Positions 45,603 to 53,142 of a DNA stretch of 64,000 nt are shown here, in pieces. The stretch is from Spirosoma lacussanchae (GTDB lineage: Bacteria > Bacteroidota > Bacteroidia > Cytophagales > Spirosomataceae). The translations under genes were made by a program, and so were the position numbers. The stretch lies in contig NZ_SWJG01000001.1 of NCBI RefSeq assembly GCF_005870035.1, forward strand, positions 917,639-981,638. Reading direction: 5' to 3'. The notes under the pieces are model-generated. The model was given only the letters and a program-made list of their open reading frames with translations, was not told the DNA's origin and searched no databases. Position 1 is the first letter of the stretch. Each line of letters starts with the position of its first letter.

Positions 45603-45815
45603 CTTCAGGCCGCGCTATGGCTTCCTGATCGGCAGGCTACTCGTGCCGCCCTTTGCTCGACCGAACAGGAAGCAACGGGTAGAGCCCGATGCGCAATCAG
45701 ATACCTCGTTTAGCGTCAACACCCGTTGGCATTAGCTGATGGTTTAGGTCGGTTAACCGGCGTTGTTGTTGACATCGTTATTGGATCAGACAATCAGGTT
45801 TATTTATTACTCAGC

Positions 45816-46406
45816 ATGGAAACTAGCGATCTGGTAAAGCAAATCGACTTTATCAAGGAGATTGATAAACTCAAATACATACAGCGTAAAACAAAGCTGT
45901 TTAACAGCAACAGACCCGAAAACGATGCTGAGCACAGCTGGCATCTGGCCATGATGACCATTGTGCTGGCCGGGCACTCCGATGTTCCGGTTGACGTCCT
46001 GAAAGTCATCAAAATGGTATTGATTCATGACATTGTCGAGATCGACGCTGGAGATACGTTCATTTATGACACGCAAAAAAATCATACGAATACCAACGAA
46101 GAGTTAGCGGCTGCCCGACGCATATTCGGGTTGTTGCCACAAAAGCAGGCTGATGAGTTTATAGCGATCTGGGAAGAGTTTGAAGAGGGGCTGACGGCTG
46201 AAGCGAAATTTGCCCGAGCCATGGACCGGTTTGAACCGCTGCTCCAGAACACCTCAAACAATGGTGGAACCTGGGCGGAGTTCGACGTCAGGTATCAAAA
46301 AGTATACGACAAGAAAAAAGCGATTAAAAACGGGTCGGCAGCGGTTTGGAAGTACGCCGAGGGCCTGATCAACGAGAGTGTCGAGAAGGGCATCCTGAAG
46401 AAGTAG
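45816..46406 (+). CDS. HD-domain phosphohydrolase (YfbR/HDDC2-like 5'-deoxynucleotidase)
   Basis: 196 residues from the ATG at 45816; the frame extends to 45726, but the extra residues are not conserved-looking. Metal ligands typical of YfbR-like HD enzymes are visible: H40 in ENDAEHSWHLAMM, H71-D72 in VLIHDIVEIDAGD and D137 in RAMDRFEPLL. YfbR removes phosphate from deoxynucleoside 5'-monophosphates; HDDC2-like proteins are close relatives. Cytoplasmic. It lies 70 bp upstream of the arr gene on the same strand, so shared transcription is possible, and both sit at the end of the accessory stretch. Confidence 0.85.
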   Translation: METSDLVKQIDFIKEIDKLKYIQRKTKLFNSNRPENDAEHSWHLAMMTIVLAGHSDVPVDVLKVIKMVLIHDIVEIDAGDTFIYDTQKNHTNTNEELAAARRIFGLLPQKQADEFIAIWEEFEEGLTAEAKFARAMDRFEPLLQNTSNNGGTWAEFDVRYQKVYDKKKAIKNGSAAVWKYAEGLINESVEKGILKK

Positions 46407-46476
46407 TACACAGCACGGGGCCTGACTGCCACGTCACGAGAACGTTTAAATCAACGAGTGTCCTCAACGACCGGTT

Positions 46477-46923
46477 ATGGAAGACACGCAGCGCGAAACG
46501 AAAACGACAGCCCCTTTTTACAGCCCGTTTGCCCAGACATACCTGCACGGCACCAAAGCCGACCTGAAGGTGGGTGACTTTATACAAGTGGGCTTCAGCT
46601 CAAACTACGCTCAGTACGATAAACTGAACCACATTTACCTGACCGCAACGCTCGACGCAGCTGTCTGGGGTGCCGAACTCGCATCTGGCGAGGGCCGCGA
46701 ACGGATCTATCTGGTAGAACCAACGGGGCCGATCGAAGATGACCCGAATCTGACCAACAGGAAGTTTCCGGGTAATCCGACGATGGCATACCGCTCCGTG
46801 CATCCCTTCAAAGTTGTTGGAGAGGTTACGCTCTGGCAGGGACACTCACCAGAACAGGTTAAAGCCATGAAGGATGGCTTGGCCAAACTGAGAGAGCAGG
46901 GGCTTGATACTATAGAGAATTAA
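46477..46923 (+). CDS. arr: Rifampin ADP-ribosyltransferase
   Basis: 148 residues, the normal Arr length. YLHGTKADLKVGD, HIYLTATLDAAVWGAELA and RIYLVEPTGPIEDDPNLTNRKFPGNPT match Arr closely. The catalytic H-Y-D triad falls at H24, Y54 and D89, each five residues later than H19/Y49/D84 of the characterised enzyme. Arr uses NAD+ to ADP-ribosylate a hydroxyl of rifamycins and so gives resistance. It is a well-known mobile resistance gene and here lies 1.9 kb from an IS110 transposase, though chromosomal environmental homologues are also common. A bidirectional terminator follows. Confidence 0.92.
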   Translation: MEDTQRETKTTAPFYSPFAQTYLHGTKADLKVGDFIQVGFSSNYAQYDKLNHIYLTATLDAAVWGAELASGEGRERIYLVEPTGPIEDDPNLTNRKFPGNPTMAYRSVHPFKVVGEVTLWQGHSPEQVKAMKDGLAKLREQGLDTIEN

Positions 46924-47011
46924 ACGTGGCCCGCTCCGCGTTGGGTCGTTTTTCAGTATCACCCGTTCTGCTAGCCACCAGGCGGCAAAACAAGACAGTC
47001 AGTCACACTAA

Positions 47012-47040
47012 AAAAGGGACGGTTTGGCGCCGTCCCTTTT
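47012..47040. terminator. Bidirectional terminator between arr and the convergent barrel gene
   Basis: Perfect 11-bp stem AAAAGGGACGG / CCGTCCCTTTT with a 7-nt loop, and T runs in both reading directions. Confidence 0.9.
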
Positions 47041-47059
47041 GTATATATGATAGAGAATG

Positions 47060-47833
47060 TCAGTAAAAAATCGGGAACGTCAGGGCCAGGTAAGGCATGC
47101 CCGCGCGGTGTCGGAAGCGGTTGTTGTCGGCAATGACGTCGCGGTTCTGAACGGTTGCTTCGGTGGTGAGCCACTGGTAGCCGAGTTTCACGCCCAGGCG
47201 CTGCGAAACGTTAATCCGGGCGTATACCTCGGTCGAGAGGGTGCCGATGTCGTTATCGCCCAGCAGCCGCAGGTTAACCCGGCTTGGGTACGACCGCTGA
47301 AAGGTATTGGCGCCCTGGAAGAAGACATTCGCCGAATCGCTGCCTGAAGCACTCTGTATAGTAAACTGACCCGTAGACGAGCGGTAACGCCCCGTGCGCC
47401 AGCGACCCAGCGTGAGACCCAGTACGTCGGCACTGGCTCCCAGAGTTACCCGCCCGAGGTTGACCTGGGCACGAATGCCTACGTTCAGCGAGGTGGCGGT
47501 AATGTAATCATAACGAACGGTGTCTACATTACGCACTACGAGGGGAGCTCCCAGCGCTTCGAAACCGGTTTTCTCACGCGTGAGCCGGGCCGGAGCCGTG
47601 TAGTAATTGAGGTTATCCCCGTAAAAGGCGCCGAGCCGCAGTGTCCAGCCCAGGGCAAAGAGCTTTCGTTCGCCGATGTTTATGAGTTGATAATAAGCGA
47701 GGGAAGGATTGTAGTGATCTTTCGAGTAGGCCATCCCCAGATCGTATCCGCTGCTTAGGCGGGCTGCCACCGGCGACTGGGCAAAACTTTGAACGGATAG
47801 CAGGAAAAACAAACCAGCAAAAACTGTCTTCAT
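47060..47833 (-). CDS. Predicted outer-membrane beta-barrel protein, unknown
   Basis: 257 residues from the ATG at 47833, with a signal peptide MKTVFAGLFFLLSVQSFAQ (1-19). The rest is made of alternating strands with aromatic girdle residues, and it ends in YLALTFPIFY, a typical barrel C-terminus. No named family is recognised. The frame is open to 47878, but an exact -7 box TATCTTTG (47846-47839) lies 5 bp before the chosen ATG, which rules out the longer form and suggests a leaderless transcript. Confidence 0.7.
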   Translation of the reverse strand: MKTVFAGLFFLLSVQSFAQSPVAARLSSGYDLGMAYSKDHYNPSLAYYQLINIGERKLFALGWTLRLGAFYGDNLNYYTAPARLTREKTGFEALGAPLVVRNVDTVRYDYITATSLNVGIRAQVNLGRVTLGASADVLGLTLGRWRTGRYRSSTGQFTIQSASGSDSANVFFQGANTFQRSYPSRVNLRLLGDNDIGTLSTEVYARINVSQRLGVKLGYQWLTTEATVQNRDVIADNNRFRHRAGMPYLALTFPIFY

Positions 47834-47866
47834 GCGGGCAAAGATAGAGAAAGCGAATAAACAGAA

Positions 47867-47921
47867 GAAGGAGGACACAAAGAAGGGAGTTAACGGTCTT
47901 CCCTTCTCTGGTTCCTCCTTC
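47867..47921 (-). terminator. Nested inverted repeat, probable terminator of the glgB operon
   Basis: The outer stem GAAGGAGGA/TCCTCCTTC (47867-47875 with 47913-47921) encloses the inner stem AGAAGGGA/TCCCTTCT (47881-47888 with 47900-47907). Read on the minus strand it follows the glgB stop at 47942 by about 20 bp and is followed by TTCTGTTTATT. Confidence 0.6.
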
Positions 47922-47941
47922 AGGCTTCTGAGGACGTAGGT

Positions 47942-50005
47942 TTACTGGCTAATTTTCAGAATCACCGCGCCCAGCGGAGGCACGTTAAGCCGGATCGACT
48001 GCTGCCGGCCCTGCCAGGGCTGTTCTTCGCTGCCGATGGTTCCTTCGTTTTGTACGCCACTTCCGTAAAACGCCCGCGCATCGGAGTTGAAAATCTCTTT
48101 ATACGACCCCGCCGACGGTACCCCGATGCGGTAATCGCCCCGCGGAATCGGGGTCATGTTCAGGACAATCAGCAGCGTATCGGCCGGATTTTCACCCTTC
48201 CGGGCGTAGGTGATGACGCTGTTCTCACGATCTGTCGTGTCGATCCATTCGAAGCCGTTGGCCGTGAAGTTGCGCTCGAACAGCGCTGGCTCGGTGCGGT
48301 ACAGGTTGTTGAGCGCCTTAACGCAGGCCGACATGCCCTGATGCGGAGCAAACTCCAGCAGGTGCCAGTCGAGGCTGGCGTCGAACTTCCACTCCGATGT
48401 CTGTCCGAACTCGCCACCCATAAACAGCAGCTTGGTGCCGGAGTGGGTAAACATGTAGCTGAACAATAACCGCAGATTGGCGAACCGCTGCCACTCGTCG
48501 CCGGGCATCTTGCCGACCAGAGAGTGTTTCCCGTACACGACCTCGTCATGGGAGAGCGGCAGCATGAAGTTTTCGGTGAAGGCGTAAACCGTGCTGAACG
48601 TCAGTTCGTCCTGGTGAAACTTGCGGAAGGCCGGATCGCGCTCGAAGTAACGGAGCGTATCGTTCATCCAGCCCATCATCCACTTCATACCAAAACCCAG
48701 TCCGCCCGTAAATACCGGTCTCGACACGCCGGGAAAAGCCGTCGACTCTTCGGCAATGGTCTGTACGTCGGGGTAGTTGAGGTAAACGGCTTCGTTGATC
48801 TCTTTGAAGAGCGAGATGGCATCGAGGTTTTCGCGACCGCCAAATACGTTCGGCTCCCACTCACCCGCATTGCGCGAGTAATCGAGATAAAGCATCGACG
48901 CGACAGCATCGACCCGAAGGCCGTCGGCATGGCACCGGTCGAGCCAGAAGAGGGCGTTGCTCAGCAGGAACGAGCGCACTTCGGGGCGGCCGTAGTTGAA
49001 AATATAGCTTTTCCAGTCGGGATGATAGCCTTTGCGCGGGTCGGGGTGCTCGTACAGGTGCGACCCGTCGAACTCGTACAGCCCGTGGGCATCGCCGGGA
49101 AAATGGCTCGGTACCCAGTCCAGCAATACGCCGATTCCGGCCTGGTGGAGTCGCTCAACCAGGCGCATAAAATCCTGGGGAGTGCCAAAGCGGCTGCTGG
49201 GGGCGTAGTAGCCGGTAATCTGGTAACCCCACGACGGGGCGTAGGGATACTGCATCACCGGCATGAACTCGACATGGGTGAAGCCCATGTCCTGCACGTA
49301 CGGCACCAGCGCGTCGGCTATCTCGCCATAACTCAGCTCCCGTTCGGGGTCCGACGGGTCGCGTTTCCATGAGCCGAGGTGAACCTCATACACCGAAACG
49401 GGCGCGTTGAGCGCGTTTTTGGCTTTTCGATTGGCCATCCAGTCACCATCCTGCCATTCGTAGTACGTATCCCGAACAATGGAAGCCGTACGGGGGGGTA
49501 CTTCCCAGAAGTGGGCATAGGGGTCTCCTTTTTCGAGCTCGCGGCCGCCTTCGTGGACAATGAAATATTTGTAGGATTCGCCACTGCCGATATGCGGAAC
49601 AAAAATTTCCCAGATACCCGACGAGTCCCAGCGAACGTTCATGGGGTGGCTGCCCCGGTCCCAGCCGTTGAAATTGCCGATGACAGCTACGTACCGGGCC
49701 GACGGAGCCCACACGGCGAAGTAGGTACCTGTAACGCCATTGTGTTCAACCACGTGCGAGCCGAACTTTTCGTACAGCCGCTGGTGCTTACCCGAGCGGA
49801 ACAGGTGTATATCGAAATCGGTGAAGCGAGAGTAAGGCCCGGTTTCGGTGGGCGGCTGGCTGACGGGATCGGCCTGAACCGGTACCTCTTGGGCGTTGAT
49901 CGATTCGGTGATGGAGTCGCTTTTTTTAGCCGAGCGGGAACGGGTCGGTCGGGGCGTATTGGAGGAATCAGACGTTGATTCGGAAGAAGTTGTGCGTTTT
50001 GCCAT
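47942..50005 (-). CDS. glgB: 1,4-alpha-glucan branching enzyme
   Basis: 687 residues. An extra low-complexity Ser/Thr/Lys-rich N-terminal tail (1-55) precedes the CBM48 domain (about 90-180, GNFNGWDRGSHPM). The GH13 barrel follows, with DGLRVDAVASMLYLDYSR (nucleophile D366), IAEESTAFPGVS (acid/base E419) and LPLSHDEVVYGKHS (D487). It forms alpha-1,6 branches in glycogen or maltosyl polymers. Maltokinase and an SDR gene lie upstream on the same strand with gaps of 31 and 65 bp, so the three look like one operon of GlgE-type or glycogen metabolism. Confidence 0.96.
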   Translation of the reverse strand: MAKRTTSSESTSDSSNTPRPTRSRSAKKSDSITESINAQEVPVQADPVSQPPTETGPYSRFTDFDIHLFRSGKHQRLYEKFGSHVVEHNGVTGTYFAVWAPSARYVAVIGNFNGWDRGSHPMNVRWDSSGIWEIFVPHIGSGESYKYFIVHEGGRELEKGDPYAHFWEVPPRTASIVRDTYYEWQDGDWMANRKAKNALNAPVSVYEVHLGSWKRDPSDPERELSYGEIADALVPYVQDMGFTHVEFMPVMQYPYAPSWGYQITGYYAPSSRFGTPQDFMRLVERLHQAGIGVLLDWVPSHFPGDAHGLYEFDGSHLYEHPDPRKGYHPDWKSYIFNYGRPEVRSFLLSNALFWLDRCHADGLRVDAVASMLYLDYSRNAGEWEPNVFGGRENLDAISLFKEINEAVYLNYPDVQTIAEESTAFPGVSRPVFTGGLGFGMKWMMGWMNDTLRYFERDPAFRKFHQDELTFSTVYAFTENFMLPLSHDEVVYGKHSLVGKMPGDEWQRFANLRLLFSYMFTHSGTKLLFMGGEFGQTSEWKFDASLDWHLLEFAPHQGMSACVKALNNLYRTEPALFERNFTANGFEWIDTTDRENSVITYARKGENPADTLLIVLNMTPIPRGDYRIGVPSAGSYKEIFNSDARAFYGSGVQNEGTIGSEEQPWQGRQQSIRLNVPPLGAVILKISQ

Positions 50006-50070
50006 TGGGTATACGAATCGGATTACGTACGTTGTTGAACGCGATCAGGGCCGGAAAGTTAGAAAAAATC

Positions 50071-50919
50071 TCAGCCTTCCGTACTAAACGCTTTTTCAAT
50101 CTGGCTCTTCATCAGCCCGACATAGGCGGTCGGAAACAAACGGGTCAGCCGCTCAATCAGGTGAGCATCGGCCCCGATCAGAACCCGGGCTTTATTTTTC
50201 CGGACGCCGTTCCAGATTACCCGCGCGGCTTCGTCGGGGGTGGTTCGGGCGGCTTTCTCGAAACTGGCGGCTCCCTGCTTATGCATGGCCTCGGTAACGA
50301 ACGTTCCTTTGCCGACGCGGGCGCTGATGGCAATGTTGGTTTTGATGCCGCCCGGGTGTACGCAGGTTACCCGAACCGGGGTGTCGAGCAGCTCCATACG
50401 CAGCACGTCTGAAAAGCCCCGAACCCCGAACTTGGCGGTGCAATAGGCCGACTGGTTCATGACGCCCGCCAGACCGAATACGCTCGATATGTTAACGATA
50501 TGGCCATTCGGGCCACCTGCGCGGCTCGCATCCAGCATATACGGCAGAAAGGCTTTGGTCATCCGGATAACCCCCCAGAGGTTGATACTGAGCAGCCACT
50601 CAAAATCGTCCAGGTCGGTTTCGCTGAACGGGCCGCTGCCCAGGGCTACCCCGGCGTTGTTGACCAGAATGAGTTTGCGCCCGTCCAGAGCTGGCATGGT
50701 TTCGGCGGCAAATGCCCGAATCGCGCCGGCGTCCGAAACGTCGAGCCGGGCTGTTGTAACCACACCGGTCGACAGGGACTTTGTCTCGGCCAGACCGGCT
50801 TCGTTGAGGTCGGTGGCCAGCACGGCGGCTCCCTGCGCTGCGGCCTGAATCGTGAGCTGACGGCCAATCCCTGACCCGGCTCCGGTAATAAGGACAACGG
50901 TGTTCTGAAACGGATTCAA
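50071..50919 (-). CDS. SDR family oxidoreductase
   Basis: 282 residues starting with a TTG at 50919 (NPFQNTVVLITGAGSGIGRQL); no ATG precedes the Rossmann motif TGAGSGIG (12-19). The active site shows NNAGV, the serine in IVNISSVFG, and Y-x-x-x-K in SAYCTAKFG. It is a classical NAD(P)-dependent short-chain dehydrogenase of slightly long form. The substrate is unknown. Its position between maltokinase and glgB is unusual, as SDRs are not known members of that pathway. A short basic tail and VGLMKSQIEKAF end the protein. Confidence 0.85.
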   Translation of the reverse strand: MNPFQNTVVLITGAGSGIGRQLTIQAAAQGAAVLATDLNEAGLAETKSLSTGVVTTARLDVSDAGAIRAFAAETMPALDGRKLILVNNAGVALGSGPFSETDLDDFEWLLSINLWGVIRMTKAFLPYMLDASRAGGPNGHIVNISSVFGLAGVMNQSAYCTAKFGVRGFSDVLRMELLDTPVRVTCVHPGGIKTNIAISARVGKGTFVTEAMHKQGAASFEKAARTTPDEAARVIWNGVRKNKARVLIGADAHLIERLTRLFPTAYVGLMKSQIEKAFSTEG

Positions 50920-50950
50920 GGGTATGGTATGGGTTTAGAATGGACCAGGA

Positions 50951-52603
50951 TCAACTATGCTTTCCCTGCAAAAGCCCTGTTTGGAGCATGGGTACGTCGG
51001 GTATAAGGTCGCCGTCGCTGAGCCGGATTTTTTCGATCTCGCGTACCACATCAATAATACCTTTAAGCGGAATTTTTACCCAGGAGGGGCGGTAGCTGAT
51101 TTCGTAGCCCAGCTCGTACACGGCTTTTTCGAGCAGGTAGATCAGCAGCAGGAAGTTGATCTCGTTGTTGTTCTTGAAGAGCGGGTGGGGCGCGCCAAAG
51201 GTGTCGAGGTAGGCATCCAGAAACGTATCGCGGATCAGGTAGAACCAGCGGTCCGACACCCGTTGCAGATGGTCGGGGTCGATGCCTTCGGTTTCGGCGG
51301 AGTTGAAGAGCTTGGCCGAAACCGCGTAATGGTACGACCGGATCATGCCCGCCACGTCTTTCAGGGGTGAGTGCTTGATTTTTCGTTCGCTGATGCTGCT
51401 TTCCGGCTCGCCCTCGAAGTCAATCAGCACAAAGTCCGACTCCGTAGCCAGCACCTGTCCGAGGTGATAATCACCGTGAATCCGAATGCGGAGTGAGTCG
51501 AGCGGGCGCGTGCGAAAATCGTCGACGAAGGCGTCGATCATCTCTTTGGCCTCCATAAATACCCAGGCCAGCCGCTGCGCCTGGGCGTCGAGCCGGGTGT
51601 AGTTGTCGATCAGCAGGGCATACCGGCGGTCGAGCAGGTCTTCGAAACGCCGGATCAGGAAGTCGCGGTACTCATTGGTGAACGGTTCCGGGGCGAAGGC
51701 CGGGTTGGCCGGTTCGTTGGGCCGGTCGGGTTTATAGAGGGCGCAGTGCATTTCGCCGGTTCGTCGGCCCAGCAGTTCTACTTTGTCGAATACGTCTTCG
51801 CGAATAGCAAACAGGCGTTGTGGTACAGCGTACAAGAAATCGTTCAGGTAATCGCCCGTCTGTGCCCAGGAGTCTTTGTCGTTTGGCACCAGGCGCTGTA
51901 CCATCCCGAGGGTTATGTCGGTTTGGGGCCGCTGCCAGACCAGGCTACCACCAAAAGCCGGTATGTGGGCAAACTCGCTCTCGTCGGTCAGGAAGGCGAC
52001 CATCTCGACCTCCGGATTGGTTTCGTTAAAGAGCTTGCGGTATAGCTTCAGGAAGTACTTGCCCCCGAACGTCATGGCCGAGTTACTGGAGTCGACGGGC
52101 AACACCTGGGAAGGCAGGCTGGCATCGCCGTCGGCCAGTCCCTTGCCGCGGTGAAATGCCAGCGTACCCTCGGGCTGGGCTATCGTCTGGTTGGCGTATA
52201 TGGCCGAAAACAAGGCCGTTCGGAAGCGCTCGTCGTAGATGGCGTCGATCAGCGTACCGGGCTGATCGGCCAGGGTGGCGGTACCGATGCGGCCTTTGTC
52301 GGGCACAGCCTCCAGCGCGGACGCGTTGTCGGGCAGGAACGCCAGCGGAAGCTGGTAGCTTTCCGGGATGCCGTCGGCGTAGGTGGCTTCCAGAATAAGC
52401 AGATACGCTACGGAATCGTCTGGCAGCGGCAGGGTGTGAACCGTTTGTACGGAGCAGCCCGTCTGCTGCCGGGCTTTACCGGCAAACCAGCGGCAGGTGT
52501 TGATATAGGGCAGTAAGAGTTGAGCGAGATCAGCCCGGAATTGAGTATCGGTAGCCAGGTCAGGCCAGGCAGTGATTGAGGAGATAAACGGCGTACTAGA
52601 CAT
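50951..52603 (-). CDS. Maltokinase-like protein (Pep2/Mak family)
   Basis: 550 residues with an aminoglycoside-phosphotransferase-like kinase fold. INTCRWFAGKARQ (about 34-46) is the typical N-terminal cap, SNSAMTFGGKYFLKLYRKL contains the ATP-binding lysine, RIHGDYHLGQVL is the catalytic loop, and VLIDFEGEPESSISERKIKHSPLKDVAGM is the metal-binding and family-specific segment. The enzyme phosphorylates maltose to maltose 1-phosphate, the GlgE substrate. In many bacteria it is fused to trehalose synthase; here it is free-standing and neither TreS nor GlgE is in the window. First gene of the apparent maltokinase-SDR-glgB operon. Confidence 0.88.
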   Translation of the reverse strand: MSSTPFISSITAWPDLATDTQFRADLAQLLLPYINTCRWFAGKARQQTGCSVQTVHTLPLPDDSVAYLLILEATYADGIPESYQLPLAFLPDNASALEAVPDKGRIGTATLADQPGTLIDAIYDERFRTALFSAIYANQTIAQPEGTLAFHRGKGLADGDASLPSQVLPVDSSNSAMTFGGKYFLKLYRKLFNETNPEVEMVAFLTDESEFAHIPAFGGSLVWQRPQTDITLGMVQRLVPNDKDSWAQTGDYLNDFLYAVPQRLFAIREDVFDKVELLGRRTGEMHCALYKPDRPNEPANPAFAPEPFTNEYRDFLIRRFEDLLDRRYALLIDNYTRLDAQAQRLAWVFMEAKEMIDAFVDDFRTRPLDSLRIRIHGDYHLGQVLATESDFVLIDFEGEPESSISERKIKHSPLKDVAGMIRSYHYAVSAKLFNSAETEGIDPDHLQRVSDRWFYLIRDTFLDAYLDTFGAPHPLFKNNNEINFLLLIYLLEKAVYELGYEISYRPSWVKIPLKGIIDVVREIEKIRLSDGDLIPDVPMLQTGLLQGKHS

Positions 52604-52787
52604 ACTGGATAAGGCGCCGACCGGGGTCTGCGCAACGGGTATGGGCTGATCAGCGAGTGGCGGGCAGCCGGGCCTGAGCCGCGGGCCTGGGCCAGTCAGT
52701 CAACGGTTGTAGGTAAATAATTTCTTGAATATACAACAAACGCAACAACCCAATGTTACCCCAACTTGGGCAGTGGCCGGCTACCAG

Positions 52788-52823
52788 AAAAAAAGCCAGC
52801 CTCCGTATGCAGAAGACTGGCTT
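52788..52823 (-). terminator. Terminator after the small I9-like gene
   Basis: AAGCCAG / CTGGCTT with a 17-nt loop, then a run of T residues on the minus strand (A run at 52788-52794 on plus). It lies about 13 bp after the minus-strand stop at 52836. Confidence 0.65.
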
Positions 52824-52835
52824 GGTATCAACGAG

Positions 52836-53090
52836 TTATTTCTTATACGGCCGGGGCGGTTTTTGAACCTTGGGTCTGGTGGTTGGTACGGTGTAGTGCG
52901 CTTCTTTTTTAACGGTCCAGTCGGTCAGTCGGCGGGTTAGCTCATAAACGGCTTCCTCTTCGTTGACTTCGACCAGCAGCGTTTTGCGGCTCGAATCGAC
53001 CACGTTCGACTTGGCCCGGATCAGCCGGATATCATCGGCAGGCAGGGGCGGGGTGCCCTTAAAATTCAAGATATATCTGTCCTGCGCCAT
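52836..53090 (-). CDS. Small protein resembling a subtilisin propeptide (inhibitor I9-like)
   Basis: 84 residues from the ATG at 53090 (an ATG at 53105 is also possible). The pattern RYILNFKG strand, PADDIRLIRA helix, VVDSSRKTLLVEV strands, EEAVYELTRRL helix and WTVKKEAHYTVP strand has the order and size of inhibitor I9 domains, the chaperone-inhibitor propeptides of subtilases. The tail is Pro/Lys-rich. Sequence similarity is weak and judged by eye. It is encoded immediately downstream of an S8 peptidase whose own N-terminus shows no I9 domain, which supports a trans-acting propeptide or inhibitor. A palindrome sits just upstream of its start. Confidence 0.6.
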   Translation of the reverse strand: MAQDRYILNFKGTPPLPADDIRLIRAKSNVVDSSRKTLLVEVNEEEAVYELTRRLTDWTVKKEAHYTVPTTRPKVQKPPRPYKK

Positions 53091-53110
53091 AGTCCTGATT
53101 GTCATTGGGT

Positions 53111-53125
53111 TGCAAACTGTTTGCA
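53111..53125. promoter_or_regulatory. 15-bp perfect palindrome upstream of the I9-like gene
   Basis: TGCAAACTGTTTGCA is symmetrical around one central base. It lies 6 bp before the ATG at 53105 and 18 bp after the end of the S8 gene. The flanking minus-strand text has TAAGTTTTG, so a separate regulated promoter is possible. Confidence 0.5.
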
Positions 53126-53142
53126 TAGATAGCCAACAAAAC

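Noticed and set aside
44591-46476. Integron-like gene cassettes (arr plus small genes near a tyrosine recombinase, with GTTAG-type motifs)
   Set aside because: No pair of attC-like core sites with the required imperfect palindrome was found around the genes, and the recombinase lacks a visible IntI-specific insertion. Only isolated GTTAG motifs are present.
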